A DNA stretch of 64,000 bases, from NCBI GenBank assembly GCA_024509875.1, contig JAMPIV010014837.1, positions 124,001 to 188,000 on the forward strand. Direction: 5' to 3'. The stretch is from Oreohelix idahoensis. Taxonomy: Eukaryota; Mollusca; Gastropoda; Stylommatophora; Oreohelicidae. Each line of letters begins with the position of its first letter. The stretch's first letter is position 1. The notes below the pieces were generated by a model. It was not told where the DNA came from and made no database searches. It saw only the letters and a list, made by a program, of their open reading frames with translations. The translations under genes were made by a program, and so were the position numbers. This document shows positions 44,396 through 55,940 of the stretch, piece by piece.

Positions 44396-45039
44396 AAAGT
44401 CCAAGACCTGCCTCCACTTCTCTTCTCCATTTGTTTATGTGTTCAGTTCTCTTCTCAACCTGTTGGGTTAAGTCCCTTGACAGACAAGGACCAACAGGCG
44501 GTTCCTTTCCTTCGACCATTGAACATTTATGAGAGAGGACACATTAACAAAGTTAACGTTATGTCCAGGAATGTTGAAGAAAAGTTCTCTTATTTACACC
44601 GTCCAAATTTAACATTAACATTGTCACCTGCGAATGTAACACATTTTGAGTAGAGATTATACTTTCCCCATAGTTTAATGACGCCATTAATACAGCAAAA
44701 AAAGTAACATTGGCTATTGGAGTACACGATCATTGCTGTAAAAGTTTAAAAAAAAACTTTACGTAGAAACTGGCAACTAAAATTGTAATATCTTGAAAGG
44801 CAATTGTGATTTAATTTAACAGGAAGGTTCAAAAGTGATTAATTGGCAGGGTGGATAGTGGCGATTCGCTCCCGTGGCTAGGCCGTGGGTGCCGTTCGGA
44901 AGGTCCTGGTTAGAATCTCTGTAAGCCTATCACTTCTATTGTTTTTATGTTGTCTGGTCTTCTACTTCTTTATTTCTCACTGAGTGCCTGATAACATACC
45001 TTTGTAAGTTGTTTGTTTATTTATCCACATTGGCGACCT
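44396..45039. other. Spacer with a possible degenerate tRNA-derived SINE
   Basis: Around 44853-44950, CGTGGCTAGGCCGTGGG followed by GGTTAGAATCTC looks like weak A and B boxes. Nothing else recognised. Confidence 0.3.
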
Positions 45040-45255
45040 TGCCATTTCACTTCAATCCTTCTGTTTTACCCAAGCACCCATTTATGAAAGTATGTAACCT
45101 TTTGGTTGTTGTTTTTATTGTTCTCCGTGTTTAACGGTCATACAATAGGACAGGACTTGACATTTGAGTTAAAGATTATGATTTTAAAAAATTTATTTGA
45201 CCTTATTTATCTTCATCTCCACAAAGTTCCCGGTGCAGTGAAAAAGTTAGGTCTT
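45040..45255 (-). mobile_element. RTE-like LINE, internal fragment
   Basis: Aligns with 11180-11395 of the RTE (CAAGCACCCATTTATGAAAG, TTTTGGTTGTTG, CATTTGAGTTAAAGATTATG) with many substitutions. An older copy than the others. Confidence 0.75.
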
Positions 45256-45919
45256 GTATGCACGTCAGTTATTTATTTTCTTGACTTATTTAGTTAGTCA
45301 GTTAGCTCTTTCGTTTCGTATTACTTTTGTTTTTCGCTGTAACACAACATCAGTTAACATTAGACTATGTAGAGACAGTAAGTGACAACACTAATGCAAT
45401 AATAGTCAGTGAGTAACACGCCGAGTCGTGACTGTGAGCCCACATTACAGGTATTTATTTAGTTACATCGTCCGTTTATCGTAGGGTAAGCCTACAGCTG
45501 TGACTTGGATCAGCTCCATAAAGTTTTTAAATTCAATGTGCACGTGAAATTGTAGTCACCGTGGGGCTCTGAATGGGTGCCATTGATCGGCATGGCTTAG
45601 TTTTATCTATGACCGTAATATCCCGCTCCCAACAGTAGCTGGGACAATGATATAATATACAGCTGATGCATGTATATAAATAAAGAGTGTACCGTCTGTA
45701 CACACATACGAGAAATTTCATGTTAGTGGATTATCTAGTACCTACAGTAATTACAGTGTTGGGACGGCGGTTTGTGGTTTGGATATTCATGTGTGGAGTA
45801 AATTTGTTGTGTGTGACAAAATTCTGCTAGGATTTGTTTAGCGCTGGCCACCACTTTGTATTAGCATAGGTGAGTAGTTACCGTTTTTGTACATGTTGCG
45901 TTTAAGAGCAGGAGAACAG
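45256..45919. other. Spacer without recognisable genes
   Basis: No gene or repeat recognised. AT-rich with small open frames only. Confidence 0.35.
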
Positions 45920-45924
45920 TTGAA

Positions 45925-46202
45925 TTATTAGTCGCAGTAGTAGTAGTAGAAGTAGTAGTAGTAGTAATAGTAGTAGTAGTAGTAGTAGTAGTAGTAGATG
46001 TAGCAGCAGCAACAACTGTGTTGCTAGCAGTAATAGTAGTGGTTAGCTTTTAGCAGTTTGTTGTTATTGTTGTATTTGTAGCAGTATCAGTAGTAGTAGT
46101 AGCAGTAGCAACAGTTGTGATGCTAATGGTAGCAGTAGTTAGTTTGTAGTACAGTAATAGTAATAGTAGTAGTAGTAATAGTAGTAATAATAATAATAAT
46201 AA

Positions 46203-46253
<51 letters not shown>

Positions 46254-46260
46254 AAGAAAT
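45925..46260. repeat. TAG/GTA trinucleotide microsatellite
   Basis: Long runs of GTA interrupted by GCA, AAT and short unrelated segments. Leucine or serine runs in its open frames are by-products. Confidence 0.95.
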
Positions 46261-46389
46261 AGAAGATGAAAGCTGATGACGTGGTCTGAGAAGAGAATAA
46301 AGATAAGCTGGTTTAAGACACGAGAGACCGAAGAAATTGAGAGATGATCACTAACTACAGTTGGCACGGCACTCGATGATGATTGTTGG

Positions 46390-47085
46390 TGCTAGTGGTT
46401 GCAAAAGTGAGGCTTTTAGTGGCAGAAGTGGTAGTAGCAGCAGCAGTGATGTTAGTAGTTAGATAGTATTGCTGCAGGTACTTTAATAAGAGGAGGAGTG
46501 GTAGGGTGGTAACAGCAGAGCTGCAGTGGCCGTAGTGGTAGAAGTAATAACGTGGTAGTACAAGCAGTAGTGGTGCTAGTGTAGCTGTTAATAGCAGCAG
46601 GAAATGCAGTAGTAGCAGCTGTTGTATGCTTGGTGGTTGTGGTAGTAGCAACAGTAACAGTAGCGGTGGTGGTAGTAGCAACAGTAACAGTAGCGGTGGT
46701 GGTAGTAGCAACAGTAGTAGAAGTGATAGTAATAGTAGAAATAGTAGCAGTGGTGGTGATGGTAGTAGTAGCAATAGTTGCAATGGTGGTGATAGTAGTA
46801 GTAGCAGTGGTGGAGATAGTAGTAGTAGCAGTGGTGGTGATGATAGTAGCAGCAATAGTTGAAATGGTGGTGATTGTAGCAGTAGCAATAGTTGCAATGG
46901 TGGTGATTGTTGTAGTAACAGTGGTGGGGATGGTAGTAGTAGCAATAGTCGCAGTGGTGGGGATGATTGTAGTACAAATAGTAGCAGTGGTGATGATGGT
47001 AGTAGTAGCAATAGTAGCAGTGGTGGTCATGGTAGTAGTAGCAAAAGTAGTAGGTATTATTGTTGTAGCAGCAGAAACATTAGTA
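46390..47085. repeat. Compound GTA/GTG/GCA trinucleotide array
   Basis: Imperfect GTAGTAGCAACAGTAACAG-type units with GTGGTG blocks. Open frames on both strands translate to monotonous Val, Ser, Leu or Thr and are artefacts. Confidence 0.9.
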
Positions 47086-47494
47086 ACGTAACAAGTGTAG
47101 TATTCCCTTGTTTCCTAATTTCTTAGTCATATGTCTTGTAACAAACAATGAAACTATCCCCCCAGTTTTGTGGGGAAAATACGGAAAAGTCGCGCAATGC
47201 ACTGTGAAAACTAAATTACACACCCATTAACAGAATGTGAATACCTTTCAGTCATGAAACGCAAAATATACCCCAATTATAACCAACTTTCAGGTTGAAC
47301 AGGGTATAACAGCAACATAGTAGACAAACGAACGAACAAAACAAACAGTCATGAAAATTTGTAGCGAAGCTGTTGTGCACAATACAATATATATTTATAT
47401 AGGTAATAAATGATCACAATTTATCGATTTAGGAGGGTTGAAATGAACATTAGGGAGAAATGTCCCATTTAGAACAAATAATTATTGCTACGTC
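47086..47494. other. Spacer without recognisable genes
   Basis: No gene or repeat recognised. Confidence 0.35.
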
Positions 47495-47860
47495 GGTCGA
47501 TTTAATCGCCCAAGTCAGTACGCCTTAAGAGTAATAAGTCGCCTGATGCTCCTATGTACGTAACTATTTCTGGTATTATACCATCATGCCCTACTGCTTT
47601 GCCCATCTTGATTTTCTCCAGTGCTGCCTTCAGTTCTTCCATCTTTATGTCATCTTTATCACCATTTGTTTCCTCTTCTGTGCTAGTGGTTATCATTTCT
47701 GATGCTTGACCTTGCTCACTATCCAGGAGTTCTGAGAAATGTTCTTTCCATCTTTCCATTACTTCCTTCGGGACAGTAAGCAATTTGCCTTGCTTGTCCT
47801 TTATAAATCTGAGAGGGCATTGTTTTTCCTTCCTCGTGTTCTTTAGGGAAAAAAAAATGT
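47495..47860 (-). mobile_element. LINE fragment (family E), region before RT
   Basis: The minus strand encodes LRFIKDKQGKLL, EVMERWKEHFSELLD and LEKIKMGKAVGHDGIIPEIV, the linker and first RT motif of many animal LINE polyproteins. Open for about 115 codons, then lost. Confidence 0.75.
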
Positions 47861-47944
47861 AAATTGACACTCAAGAATATCGTCACAGAGCAGTTTTTTT
47901 AATAATAATTTGTGTGCATTCGTGCTAAGTTTTATCTACACAAA

Positions 47945-48185
47945 TAATTGATACTTAGTCGTTCCTCTTCTACACTGGGATGTAGACGTTTGCCAGAGAC
48001 TGCGCCATACTTTCTTATCGGCTGTCTACTTCTAGCCTTGTTCCAGTCCTCTAGATTGCCTAATATTTTCCTTCCCGTCGTGCTGGAGGTCTGGATACCT
48101 GCTCTTAGTTTCCCTTAATTATCATGGTAGCCGATCTTCTCCCATTGTGTTTGGGACTGTTCCACTTGAGTCTGCATGGTCTGGG
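47945..48185 (-). mobile_element. LINE 3'-end fragment (family C)
   Basis: Matches 17772-18040 (TACTTAGTCGTTC, GATGTAGA, TATCGGCTGTCT, CTGGATAC) with several small deletions. Decayed. Confidence 0.65.
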
Positions 48186-48349
48186 TTTTGAGGCGCCAGT
48201 TTGGTTTTTATATACTTATGTTTACCAGCACATCTTGTTGTCTATACAGTTGTAGCTATTTTTAGTCTAGTCATGCCGGGCTATCAGGTGTTGTCGTATT
48301 TATGTTTCATGTTTTTTTTTTTAAAATGAATTCTCACTTTTCTTTTTTG

Positions 48350-48440
48350 TTTGTTTGTCCCTGACGAAGGCCTTGTGGCCGTAATGTAAGGTTTTCTTGT
48401 CGTTTGTCCTTGTTAGACGTATTACCCCTTTTTTTTCTCT
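48350..48440 (+). mobile_element. Short repeat, same family as 2768-2876
   Basis: CCTGACGAAGGCCTTGTGGC followed by GTTTTCTTGTCGTTTGTCC and a T-rich end, aligned with the insert in the first RTE copy. Confidence 0.5.
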
Positions 48441-49011
48441 TCTCCCAGCCCACAAATTATCTGTACTTAGTGAATGATTTTATTATCGGTACACAGAAAG
48501 ACTATTGTGAGTTTCTTTAGTCGTCTGTCAACACGTCTCCTACACGGGGAAATAACATCCATAGATGACGCCCATAGTTCCTGTATGTGAAAACAATGTT
48601 TTCTGACAAATACGTATCAACACAGTAAACTCAGAAATGTATCTGTAAACATTTTTGTTGTAAACTATTTATATCATACTTCAAATGTTTTATTTGGATA
48701 TAATACTCATAAATGTTAATGAAAAGACACGAGTTTGTAATTGTAAGCAAGTACCCACAAAGATGTATATATATATAAACACGGCCTCAGATTTCATTAA
48801 GATAATACGTTGATGGTTTGTGAATGACAGGTGTCTATATATTAGTTATATCTGTAAGTAAACCGTGACAAGAACTGTTGTTATCAACATTGTGAGTTGT
48901 TAATTCAATTTCTCATCAGTGTACATAGACGTTATTGATCAGTTGTGTGCCGTGATCAATTGTCTATAATCCAATGACGTCATAAATTATTGTTCCATTT
49001 AGTTAACCTAG
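48441..49011. other. Spacer without recognisable genes
   Basis: No gene recognised. AT-rich. Confidence 0.35.
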
Positions 49012-49680
49012 GACGTAGAGAGTATCGCCACCTAGAGAGTATCGCCACCTAGGACGTAGAGAGTATCGCCACCTAGGACGTAGAGCGTATCGCCACCTAG
49101 GACGTAGAGAGTATCGCCACCTAGGACGTAGAGAGTATCGCCACCTAGGACGTAGAGCGTATCGCCACCTAGGACTAGAGCGTATCGCCACCTAGGACGT
49201 AGAGAGTATCGCCACCTAGGACGTAGAGAGTATCGCCACCTAGGACGTAGAGAGTATCGCCACCTAGGACGTAGAGAGTATCGCCACCTAGGACGTAGAG
49301 AGTATCGCCACCTAGGACGTAGAGAGTATCGCCACCTAGGACGTAGAGAGTATCGCCACCTAGGACGTAGAGAGTATCGCCACCTAGGACGTAGAGAGTA
49401 TCGCCACCTAGGACGTAGAGAGTAGCGCCACCTAGGACGTAGAGAGTAGCGCCACCTAGGACGTAGAGAGTAGCGCCACCTAGGACGTAGAGAGTACCGC
49501 CACCTAGGACGTAGAGAGTAGCGCCACCTAGGACGTAGAGAGTAGCGCCACCTAGGACGTAGAGAGTAGCGCCACCTAGGCCGTAGAGAGTACCGCCACC
49601 TAGGACGTAGAGAGTACCGCCACCTAGGACGTAGAGAGTAGCGCCACCTAGGACGTAGAGAGTAGCGCCACCTAGGACGA
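49012..49680 (-). repeat. 24-bp minisatellite, about 28 units, grown from a LINE 3' end
   Basis: Units of ACGTAGAGAGTATCGCCACC plus TAGG. The left part carries GTATCGCC units, the right part GTAGCGCC or GTACCGCC. On the minus strand the unit reads PRWRYSLR, continuous with WEDEAVDRPRWRY of the adjoining LINE fragment at 49681 onward, so the first unit appears to be LINE coding sequence. The long open frames are otherwise meaningless. Confidence 0.93.
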
Positions 49681-50290
49681 TCGACAGCTTCATCCTCCCA
49701 GGTTGCTGAATTTATATAAACTGCTTTGTTGTTCTTTTGCACACGTCTTTGAACCTCAGCTGCGTTTGCCTGGCCGTTCTTTGCCCAACTACCAGTTGTC
49801 CGTAGGGAGCCGCGCTGGTGTAATGGCTACGGCGTTGTACTGGCGACCAGGTTTTCATGGTTCAAACCCGGGCGTCAGCGTTTGAAGGAATGTTTACGAC
49901 CGGAAATGTAACTGAATAACCTGAATGGCTCCTGCACATAAATCCCGTGTGGATGGGAAGGAGCGAAGCTCCTGACCGGGTTGGAAGGAAAGTCCACTGA
50001 CCTCCCCCCCTTCCAGCCTAGCAATGACATGTCATTGGGCCAAAAGAGCTGGAAAGCTCGAGTGCCGCTGGTTAGAAAGAAAGAAAAGAAGAAGAGGAAC
50101 CAGTTGTCCGTAGAGAATATATTTGAGGATGCGACCATCTTTATACAGTATAGGAGTAAAACAACAGATATCATACGGCAGGTCGTTAAAAGTTACTCAG
50201 GACATCCAATTCCAATTGCAATGTTACACGCCTTTCTCTCACCCCCCTCTCCCCCAAACGTCTCAAGTTCCTGAACCAGAAGAAAAAATG
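49681..50290 (-). mobile_element. LINE 3'-end fragment (family F), split by a SINE
   Basis: Outside the SINE at 49806-50098 the minus strand gives DGRILKYILYGQLVVGQRTA and QTQLRFKDVCKR, then in another frame SATWEDEAVDRPRWR. This is the usual C-terminus of the family also seen at 10195-10562. Frameshifted and inactive. Confidence 0.75.
49806..50098 (+). mobile_element. tRNA-derived SINE, complete, with 15-bp target duplication
   Basis: The head has an A box (TGGTGTAATGG) and a B box (GGTTCAAACCC), pol III promoter elements from a tRNA. A ~200-bp body and a GAAA-rich tail follow. Perfect 15-bp repeats ACCAGTTGTCCGTAG flank it at 49791-49805 and 50099-50113. It interrupts LINE family F. Confidence 0.92.
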
Positions 50291-51079
50291 ACTAGGATCT
50301 TCTATTAAATTACGGAATAATACGAGTAATAAGCATCATTACCATTAAGTTCCCAGTGGAGCATACGCCTTCTTGTACTGTGCCATCCGTTCAAGAGCTT
50401 TACATGAGGTTACTATAAATAAGCTGTACTGTAAACGTGTTACGTTGGGTGACTACACACAACACATCATAAAGTACCCGGTAACATATTTTTTTCTTTT
50501 AAACTGTAGGTATATGACCTGTTCTACAGCACGGAATGGTTTGACGTCACGACGTGATGAATAGAAGCAGTTGCTGATGGAAGCTGGTGGTCTTATCATT
50601 AAAGATGACAAATATAATCATGACGAGACATGATGGCTATCTTCTTACTGATGTTGACAACGTGGCCAATACTGCTGCTCTCGACAATGTTGCCAGGTAC
50701 TTCTCCTAGTTCATGTCAAAAAGGCTGGTGTTAGATATGGCATTTCAACTTTATCTTGCGTCTTGAACCAGCTTATTATTTATTTTCAATTTTTTAAATC
50801 TCTGTCCATGCCGTTTAATCACTTTTCAATCCAGCGATGATGTATTTCATTATCTAATTCTTTCTAAGTTGAATTTAAAGTTTATTATCAAAGTCTCCAA
50901 TGTTTTTTTCTCTCATCTTGATGTATTTAAAACACAATTCCTGCTTGGTATCATTTTGATTAATTTGTCACTTTCGTCTAGCATACTGAAGAGAATATTG
51001 TGCTCGTTCAAACTATCTACTTTCCGTTGTATCTAAGCCATTTACATCCTGTAGCCATCCATGGTTAATAGCACCCATT
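50291..51079. other. Spacer, possible small LINE remnant
   Basis: AAGTTCCCAGTGGAGCATAC near 50350 loosely recalls the 3' end of RTE-like LINEs. Otherwise unrecognised. Confidence 0.3.
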
Positions 51080-52830
51080 TAAGTTGTTAAAACATGTGTA
51101 GCTAAAGAAGCTACCATTCAGCCAGCTGGTTTGGAACGAACACTGACTTTTGCTAATGACATACTCATTTACAGAACTGGCTGTGACCGACTGGAAATGG
51201 TTAATAGCATTCGTGGGATACTTCAGGAGGTGTTTAAATGGTGCGACGAAACTGGTTCCAAAGTCAATCCCAACAAGGCCTGCGTGATGTGGTGATTTTT
51301 AAACAACTCCATAGTGAAAACAGATCTTCCAGATATGACTCTCAATGGACAGAACATTGAAAGGCAAGAAAAAGCTGAAATACCTTGGAGTTGAAATCGA
51401 TCACGGGCTATCGTATAAGTACCATGTTGATCACATCATACAGAAATGCAGGAGAGATCTGGTAGCCTTGAAAATAATGGCCAAAGCTTGTAGTATTGTC
51501 GTTTAGATCCAGATACGCGACGGCTCATGCAAAAGCCTGTATGCAAGTAACCACAGACAAACGGCACCCACTTCAAGGAAGCATAGCTGACATTAAGGGA
51601 GCAAGAATATAGAGGGGAATGTCATGGATGGCTCAGGCAGAGACAACGATCAAGCATGTGACCACAGTTGAAAATGTACTCAAAGCGGAAGAGTGGAGTA
51701 AGTCAAAAGAGAACTGGATTAACTACCAGGAAGTTATCATCAGGCTTGGCAGAAAGTGTAGAACTTGAGGCAATGGGAAAACAGAACTGGAATTTAATCA
51801 GCTGATAACATCATCATGCCAGGCTTAATGATGCCATCGTGTAAACTGACGAGTCTGTGATCCGTGGTGAGAAATTAGGTTGGGGCTTCTCTGCTAAGGT
51901 AAAGGGCAGAATCGTCGCCGAACATAACGGGGCTTACAAGATAGTAACTTCAAGCATGAGAATGGAGATAGAGGCAGCTACAGCAGCCATAATGTGGCTA
52001 ACTGTAACTTCATTAACAAAGGCAGTCATTGTGTCAGACTCTCAGACCATGCTTCGAAAGGTTCAAAATAGCTGGATAACGCATGAATGGAAAACATTCA
52101 TAGAAGCTTCGAATCTGCAGGAGCTGGTGTGGATCTACTGTCCTGGTCATGCAGGGGTTCGCGTTAATGAGAGAGCTGACTGACTAGCATCAAGAGCACC
52201 CACGGTTCGGACACTAGGTATTGATTAAGGAGAGATACCGAGAACGATTAATGATCACCTTTTAGAGAATGACACTGCAACAGATGAATCATCAAGGTTA
52301 AGACTGGAATTTGACATCAAACGTGGGAGCCGCGCTAGCGTAATGGTTACAACACCGCTCTGGTGACCGGGTGATTCAGGATCAAACCCGGGCGACGGCA
52401 TTTGAGGATTTTTCGTCGACCGGGAATTGGACTGGATTAACTCGAGACCTGGCGAGGACATAGTGTCGTCGACCAGGGATTGGCGGCTCCTGAGCCGACC
52501 CAGCTCTAATGGGTACCTCCGAAATCGGCGAGTATCTGCCTGAATGGCGAGGGACACCTGTCTCTGTACAAGAAAAATGGATACTCACGTAAAATCAATG
52601 TCAGGTTAGACATTAATAATAACCTGAGATTTCGCCTCGAGTATTAGCGGGTGTACGAAAAAAAAAAAACATCAACCGTAAGGCTAGCAGAGATGATGTA
52701 TCCGTCGTGTATATTACCAGCGAGCAACAGGAACAGTTAGCAATCACACTCTTCGACATATACTGAGGGAGACTGGGCAGCTATGGGTTTGTCCGGAGTG
52801 CAGTGATGTCGATTATGTTGAACAATAACA
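51080..52830 (+). mobile_element. LINE fragment with RNase H (I/jockey-like), split by a SINE
   Basis: A decayed RT palm (LTFANDILIYRTGCDRLEMV, the catalytic D changed to N; GSKVNPNKACVMW, LKYLGVEIDHGLSY) is followed after a break by a well preserved RNase H at 51845-52195. The RNase H has TDESVIRG, the carboxylate in MRMEIEAATAA, IVSDSQTM, and YCPGHAGVRVNERAD. The C-terminal LWVCPECSDVDYVEQ lies beyond the SINE at about 52780. RT followed by RNase H is the order of I-group LINEs. Stops interrupt the RT part. Confidence 0.8.
52325..52668 (+). mobile_element. tRNA-derived SINE inside the RNase H LINE
   Basis: Head GGGAGCCGCGCTAGCGTAAT with A box TAGCGTAATGG and B box GGATCAAACCC. The body contains GGCTCCTGAGCCGACCCAG and TGGGTACC, and the end is A12. 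Flanks ACATCAAACGT (52314-52324) and ACATCAACCGT (52669-52679) form a target duplication with one mismatch. A truncated relative lies at 3722-3883. Confidence 0.9.
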
Positions 52831-52869
52831 ATAGCAATTACGTGCGTAAAGCAATCTAGGCTCTATATA

Positions 52870-53140
52870 GGTAGGAGGATCCCGTTACACGCCCATTGAA
52901 GCATATTGGGAATATGGTGTTAGGCCCATATTTTCGTGACCATCTGCACACTAGGGTGATGTGGTCAGCATCACGCCTGCCGCCTTATCCTTCCCCGAAG
53001 TTGCTCTGGTACCCAGTTGGGGCTGGGTTGACCCAGGAGCCATTTGCGGCCTAAAAAAATCCCACATCATCTGGGGATCGAACCATAGACCACTGAGCTA
53101 GGAAGCCAGTGCACTAACCACTATGCTATCGCGGCTCCCC
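52870..53140 (-). mobile_element. tRNA-derived SINE, minus strand
   Basis: On the minus strand the head GGGGAGCCGCGATAGCATAG carries A box TAGCATAGTGG and B box GGTTCGATCCC. The body has GGCTCCTGGGTCAACCCAG and TGGGTACC, shared with the SINE at 52325, but the 3' part differs. The target duplication is AGGCTCTATATA (52858-52869) and AGGGTCTATATA (53141-53152). Confidence 0.88.
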
Positions 53141-53152
53141 AGGGTCTATATA

Positions 53153-54179
53153 TAACATCCTTACAATTGTTAGTCTTATCATAGTTATGAAACTTGAGAG
53201 TAAGACAACATGGAAGTTAGTACAACTCAACAGGTTGTGTTTGTTCTTGGTTGAAATAACTATTTAAAAATAAAATACAATTCAGGTTATAAAAAGTTGC
53301 CTGTTTTCGTTCTTGTCTCTGTTCTGATGAGATTTATGGTTTTAATTAGTCAGATAATTGAAAAGTCGCTGATGGTCTTACACGACGTGGGGTGATGTTA
53401 TCGATTCGTCAATACGAAATTAATTTTTTTACGTTTTAGTGCACGTTTTTAGTGCACGTAAAGTCAAATTTGCTGATAATATAACTATGATACTTATGTA
53501 AATAGCAATTTAGCAGTTACTCCGGCAACAGCGGGAACGTGGTGCTACCAAACCACTCGACTCCTTGAGAGAAGGAACACTGAGAACCAGCAGTGACTGA
53601 ACCAGAAGTCAACGACAACCATTGTTACCAAATATTAAGCTAAGTACCCAGTTCTGGCACCGCTTCTGGACTTTATTTTTTTAAAAATCCAACATAATAT
53701 AAATTTTTCCGATGAAGATACACCTTAAATTAAATGTGTTTTTCTTGACAAATCAATTTTACTAACTTTAACCCTTTTGATAAAATATTTCATAAATAAA
53801 TCTCTTGTTATCTATGTAAATATCAACCCATTGCTGGAGTCTTTCAGTTTATTGAATGAATTAATATCTTTAAAAAAATACCATTTACATAGCTAAACAA
53901 AGAATTAATAATTTGGTGAATCACTTTCAGCTGGGGGATCATTAAATACGAGTCAATACACATATTTCTCACAGAAAGGGCTGGAGAATACAAAATTTAT
54001 AACAAACTTAGATGCCTCAGTTGTTATACTTTGCCATTATAAAACTTCATGTGAGACGCCCCGAAATAGAAGCACCAACCTTCTATTTATGTCACTGCTT
54101 AGAGTAATCTTGAGTGAAGGTTGCTACCTTTGTGAACCTTATTTCTTTTACTCGGATTTTGGCCCTTATTGGACCACTA
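53153..54179. other. Spacer without recognisable genes
   Basis: AT-rich, no gene recognised. Confidence 0.35.
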
Positions 54180-55140
54180 CTGCAGAGCAGAGAAGACATT
54201 TAGCGACACACAACAACACATGACTAAACTATAGCAAAACACATGGCTTAACTATATCGCAACAACTCTCTAGACACACACTATCACAACAACACATGAC
54301 TAAACTATAGCAAAACACATGGCTTAACTATATCGCAACAACTCTCTAGACACACACTATCATAACAACACATGACTAAACTATAGCAAAACACATGGCT
54401 TAACTATATCGCAACAACTCTCTAGACACACACTATCACAACAACACATGACTAAACTATAGCAAAACACATGGCTTAACTATATCGCAACAACTCTCTA
54501 GACACACTCTATCACAACAACACATGACTAAACTATAGCAAAACACATGGCTTAACTATATCGCAACAACTCTCTAGACACACACTATTACAACAACACA
54601 TGACTAAACTATAGCAAAACACATAGCTTAACTATATCGCAACAACTCTCTAGACACACACTATCACAACAACACATGACTAAACTATAGCAAAACACAT
54701 AGCTTAACTATATCGCAACAACTCTCTAGACACACACTATCACAACAACACATGACTAAACTATAGCAAAACACATGGCTTAACTATATCGCAACAACTC
54801 TCTAGACACACTCTATCACAACAACAAATGACTTAACTCTTTCACAACAACACATTACTTAACTTTAGCACAATAAATGACACAACTCTATCACAACATC
54901 TCATGAATCAACTCTCACAACATCATATGACTTAACTCTATCACAACAACAGATGACGTAACTCTTTAGCAACACATGACTCAACTCTTATCACAACAAC
55001 ACATGATTCAACTCTAACCAACAAAACCTGACTCAACTCTTATTACAACAACTCATGACTATCACAACACATTACTTATATCTATCACAACAACTCATGG
55101 CTTAACTCTATCACAACAACACCTGATTTAACTCTATCAT
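54180..55140 (+). repeat. 76-bp minisatellite, about 8 units, with decayed flank
   Basis: Units of CACAACAACACATGACTAAA, CTATAGCAAAACACATGGC and TTAACTATATCGCAACAACT are regular from about 54210 to 54830. From there to 55140 the array breaks down into irregular ACATGACTTAACTCTATCAC units, an older edge or the ancestral short repeat. Confidence 0.92.
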
Positions 55141-55340
55141 AATATTTCAAGAGTAAGGCAAAGAAGATCCCAAAGAGAGTCGGAGTAAAGACACAGCCTT
55201 GTTTGACGCCACTGCGTATATCAAAGAGCTATGATGTACTTCTAGCATATTGGACTGTTACCTTCATGTCTACGTGTAATGACTTCATGATTTCCAGCAA
55301 TTAAATAGAGCAGCCAATTTTCAGGAGGATTTTGAAGAGT
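55141..55340 (-). mobile_element. LINE RT fragment
   Basis: The minus strand encodes RSGVKQGCVFTPTLFGIFFALLL, the RT motif between palm motifs A and C (split in two here for length: RSGVKQGCVFTPTLF and GIFFALLL), with an upstream decayed part. May belong to the same family as 47495-47860. Confidence 0.7.
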
Positions 55341-55612
55341 CTGTGACGGTATTGCCTCCCTTGCTTTGCAGTAGTGGTCCAACAGTGGCCAAAACCCATC
55401 AGTATCTATTATAGGCTTCAATGGAGTATATCTTTACACAAGATTACTCTTGGCAGAAATGTAGATAGAAGAGTAGTAAAGCTTCTATCACATGGGAGTC
55501 TTCTCAAGATATTCAGATAAGCGAAAACAATTCTGGCTGTTGCTGAGCACGTTAATTCTTTAATCTGCTGACACCTTTTATGAAGAAATTAGCAATGGTT
55601 TATTCCAGCTCG

Positions 55613-55616
<4 letters not shown>

Positions 55617-55653
<37 letters not shown>

Positions 55654-55670
55654 CCCCCCCCCCCCCCCCC
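55617..55670 (+). repeat. Poly-C tract, 34 C, one T, 19 C
   Basis: A 54-base homopolymer with a single interruption at 55651. Length may be unreliable in assembly. Confidence 0.9.
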
Positions 55671-55940
55671 ATCGATGTGTTACTCAGTGGAATTATTATT
55701 ATAATATATAGCTCTGTTTAGAGTGTGTTTAGTAATTTGACTGAGACAAACATGCAGTAACTTTAAAAATGATTAAATCGAAATTAAGTTTGTAACATTA
55801 CAAATAACAAAATTTTATAATCACTTTAGGTTGTAACAGTTGGAAAAAAAATTTGAATATTTAGGAAAAGGTTTTCATCACTTGAATGGTTTTTTATAAG
55901 AAGTTCAAGTGGCAGCACATAGATTAACTGAGCTGCCAAT

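Noticed and set aside
42942..44471. 509-codon open frame with SHSQRVQSP repeats
   Set aside because: Same cause: a 27/21-bp minisatellite open in several registers on both strands.
44853..44950. Another tRNA-derived SINE
   Set aside because: The A and B boxes are too weak and no target duplication or tail was found; kept only as a note.
46355..47091. Long Leu-, Thr-, Ser- or Val-rich frames
   Set aside because: By-products of a trinucleotide array, open in several frames on both strands.
49032..49742. 236-codon minus-strand frame of PRWRYSLR repeats
   Set aside because: A 24-bp minisatellite; only the first ~20 residues are LINE-derived coding sequence.
49806..49880. tRNA gene (also 52325 and 53140 reverse)
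   Set aside because: A and B boxes are present, but the fold is degraded, a long body and A-rich tail follow, and target duplications flank the units: these are SINE heads.
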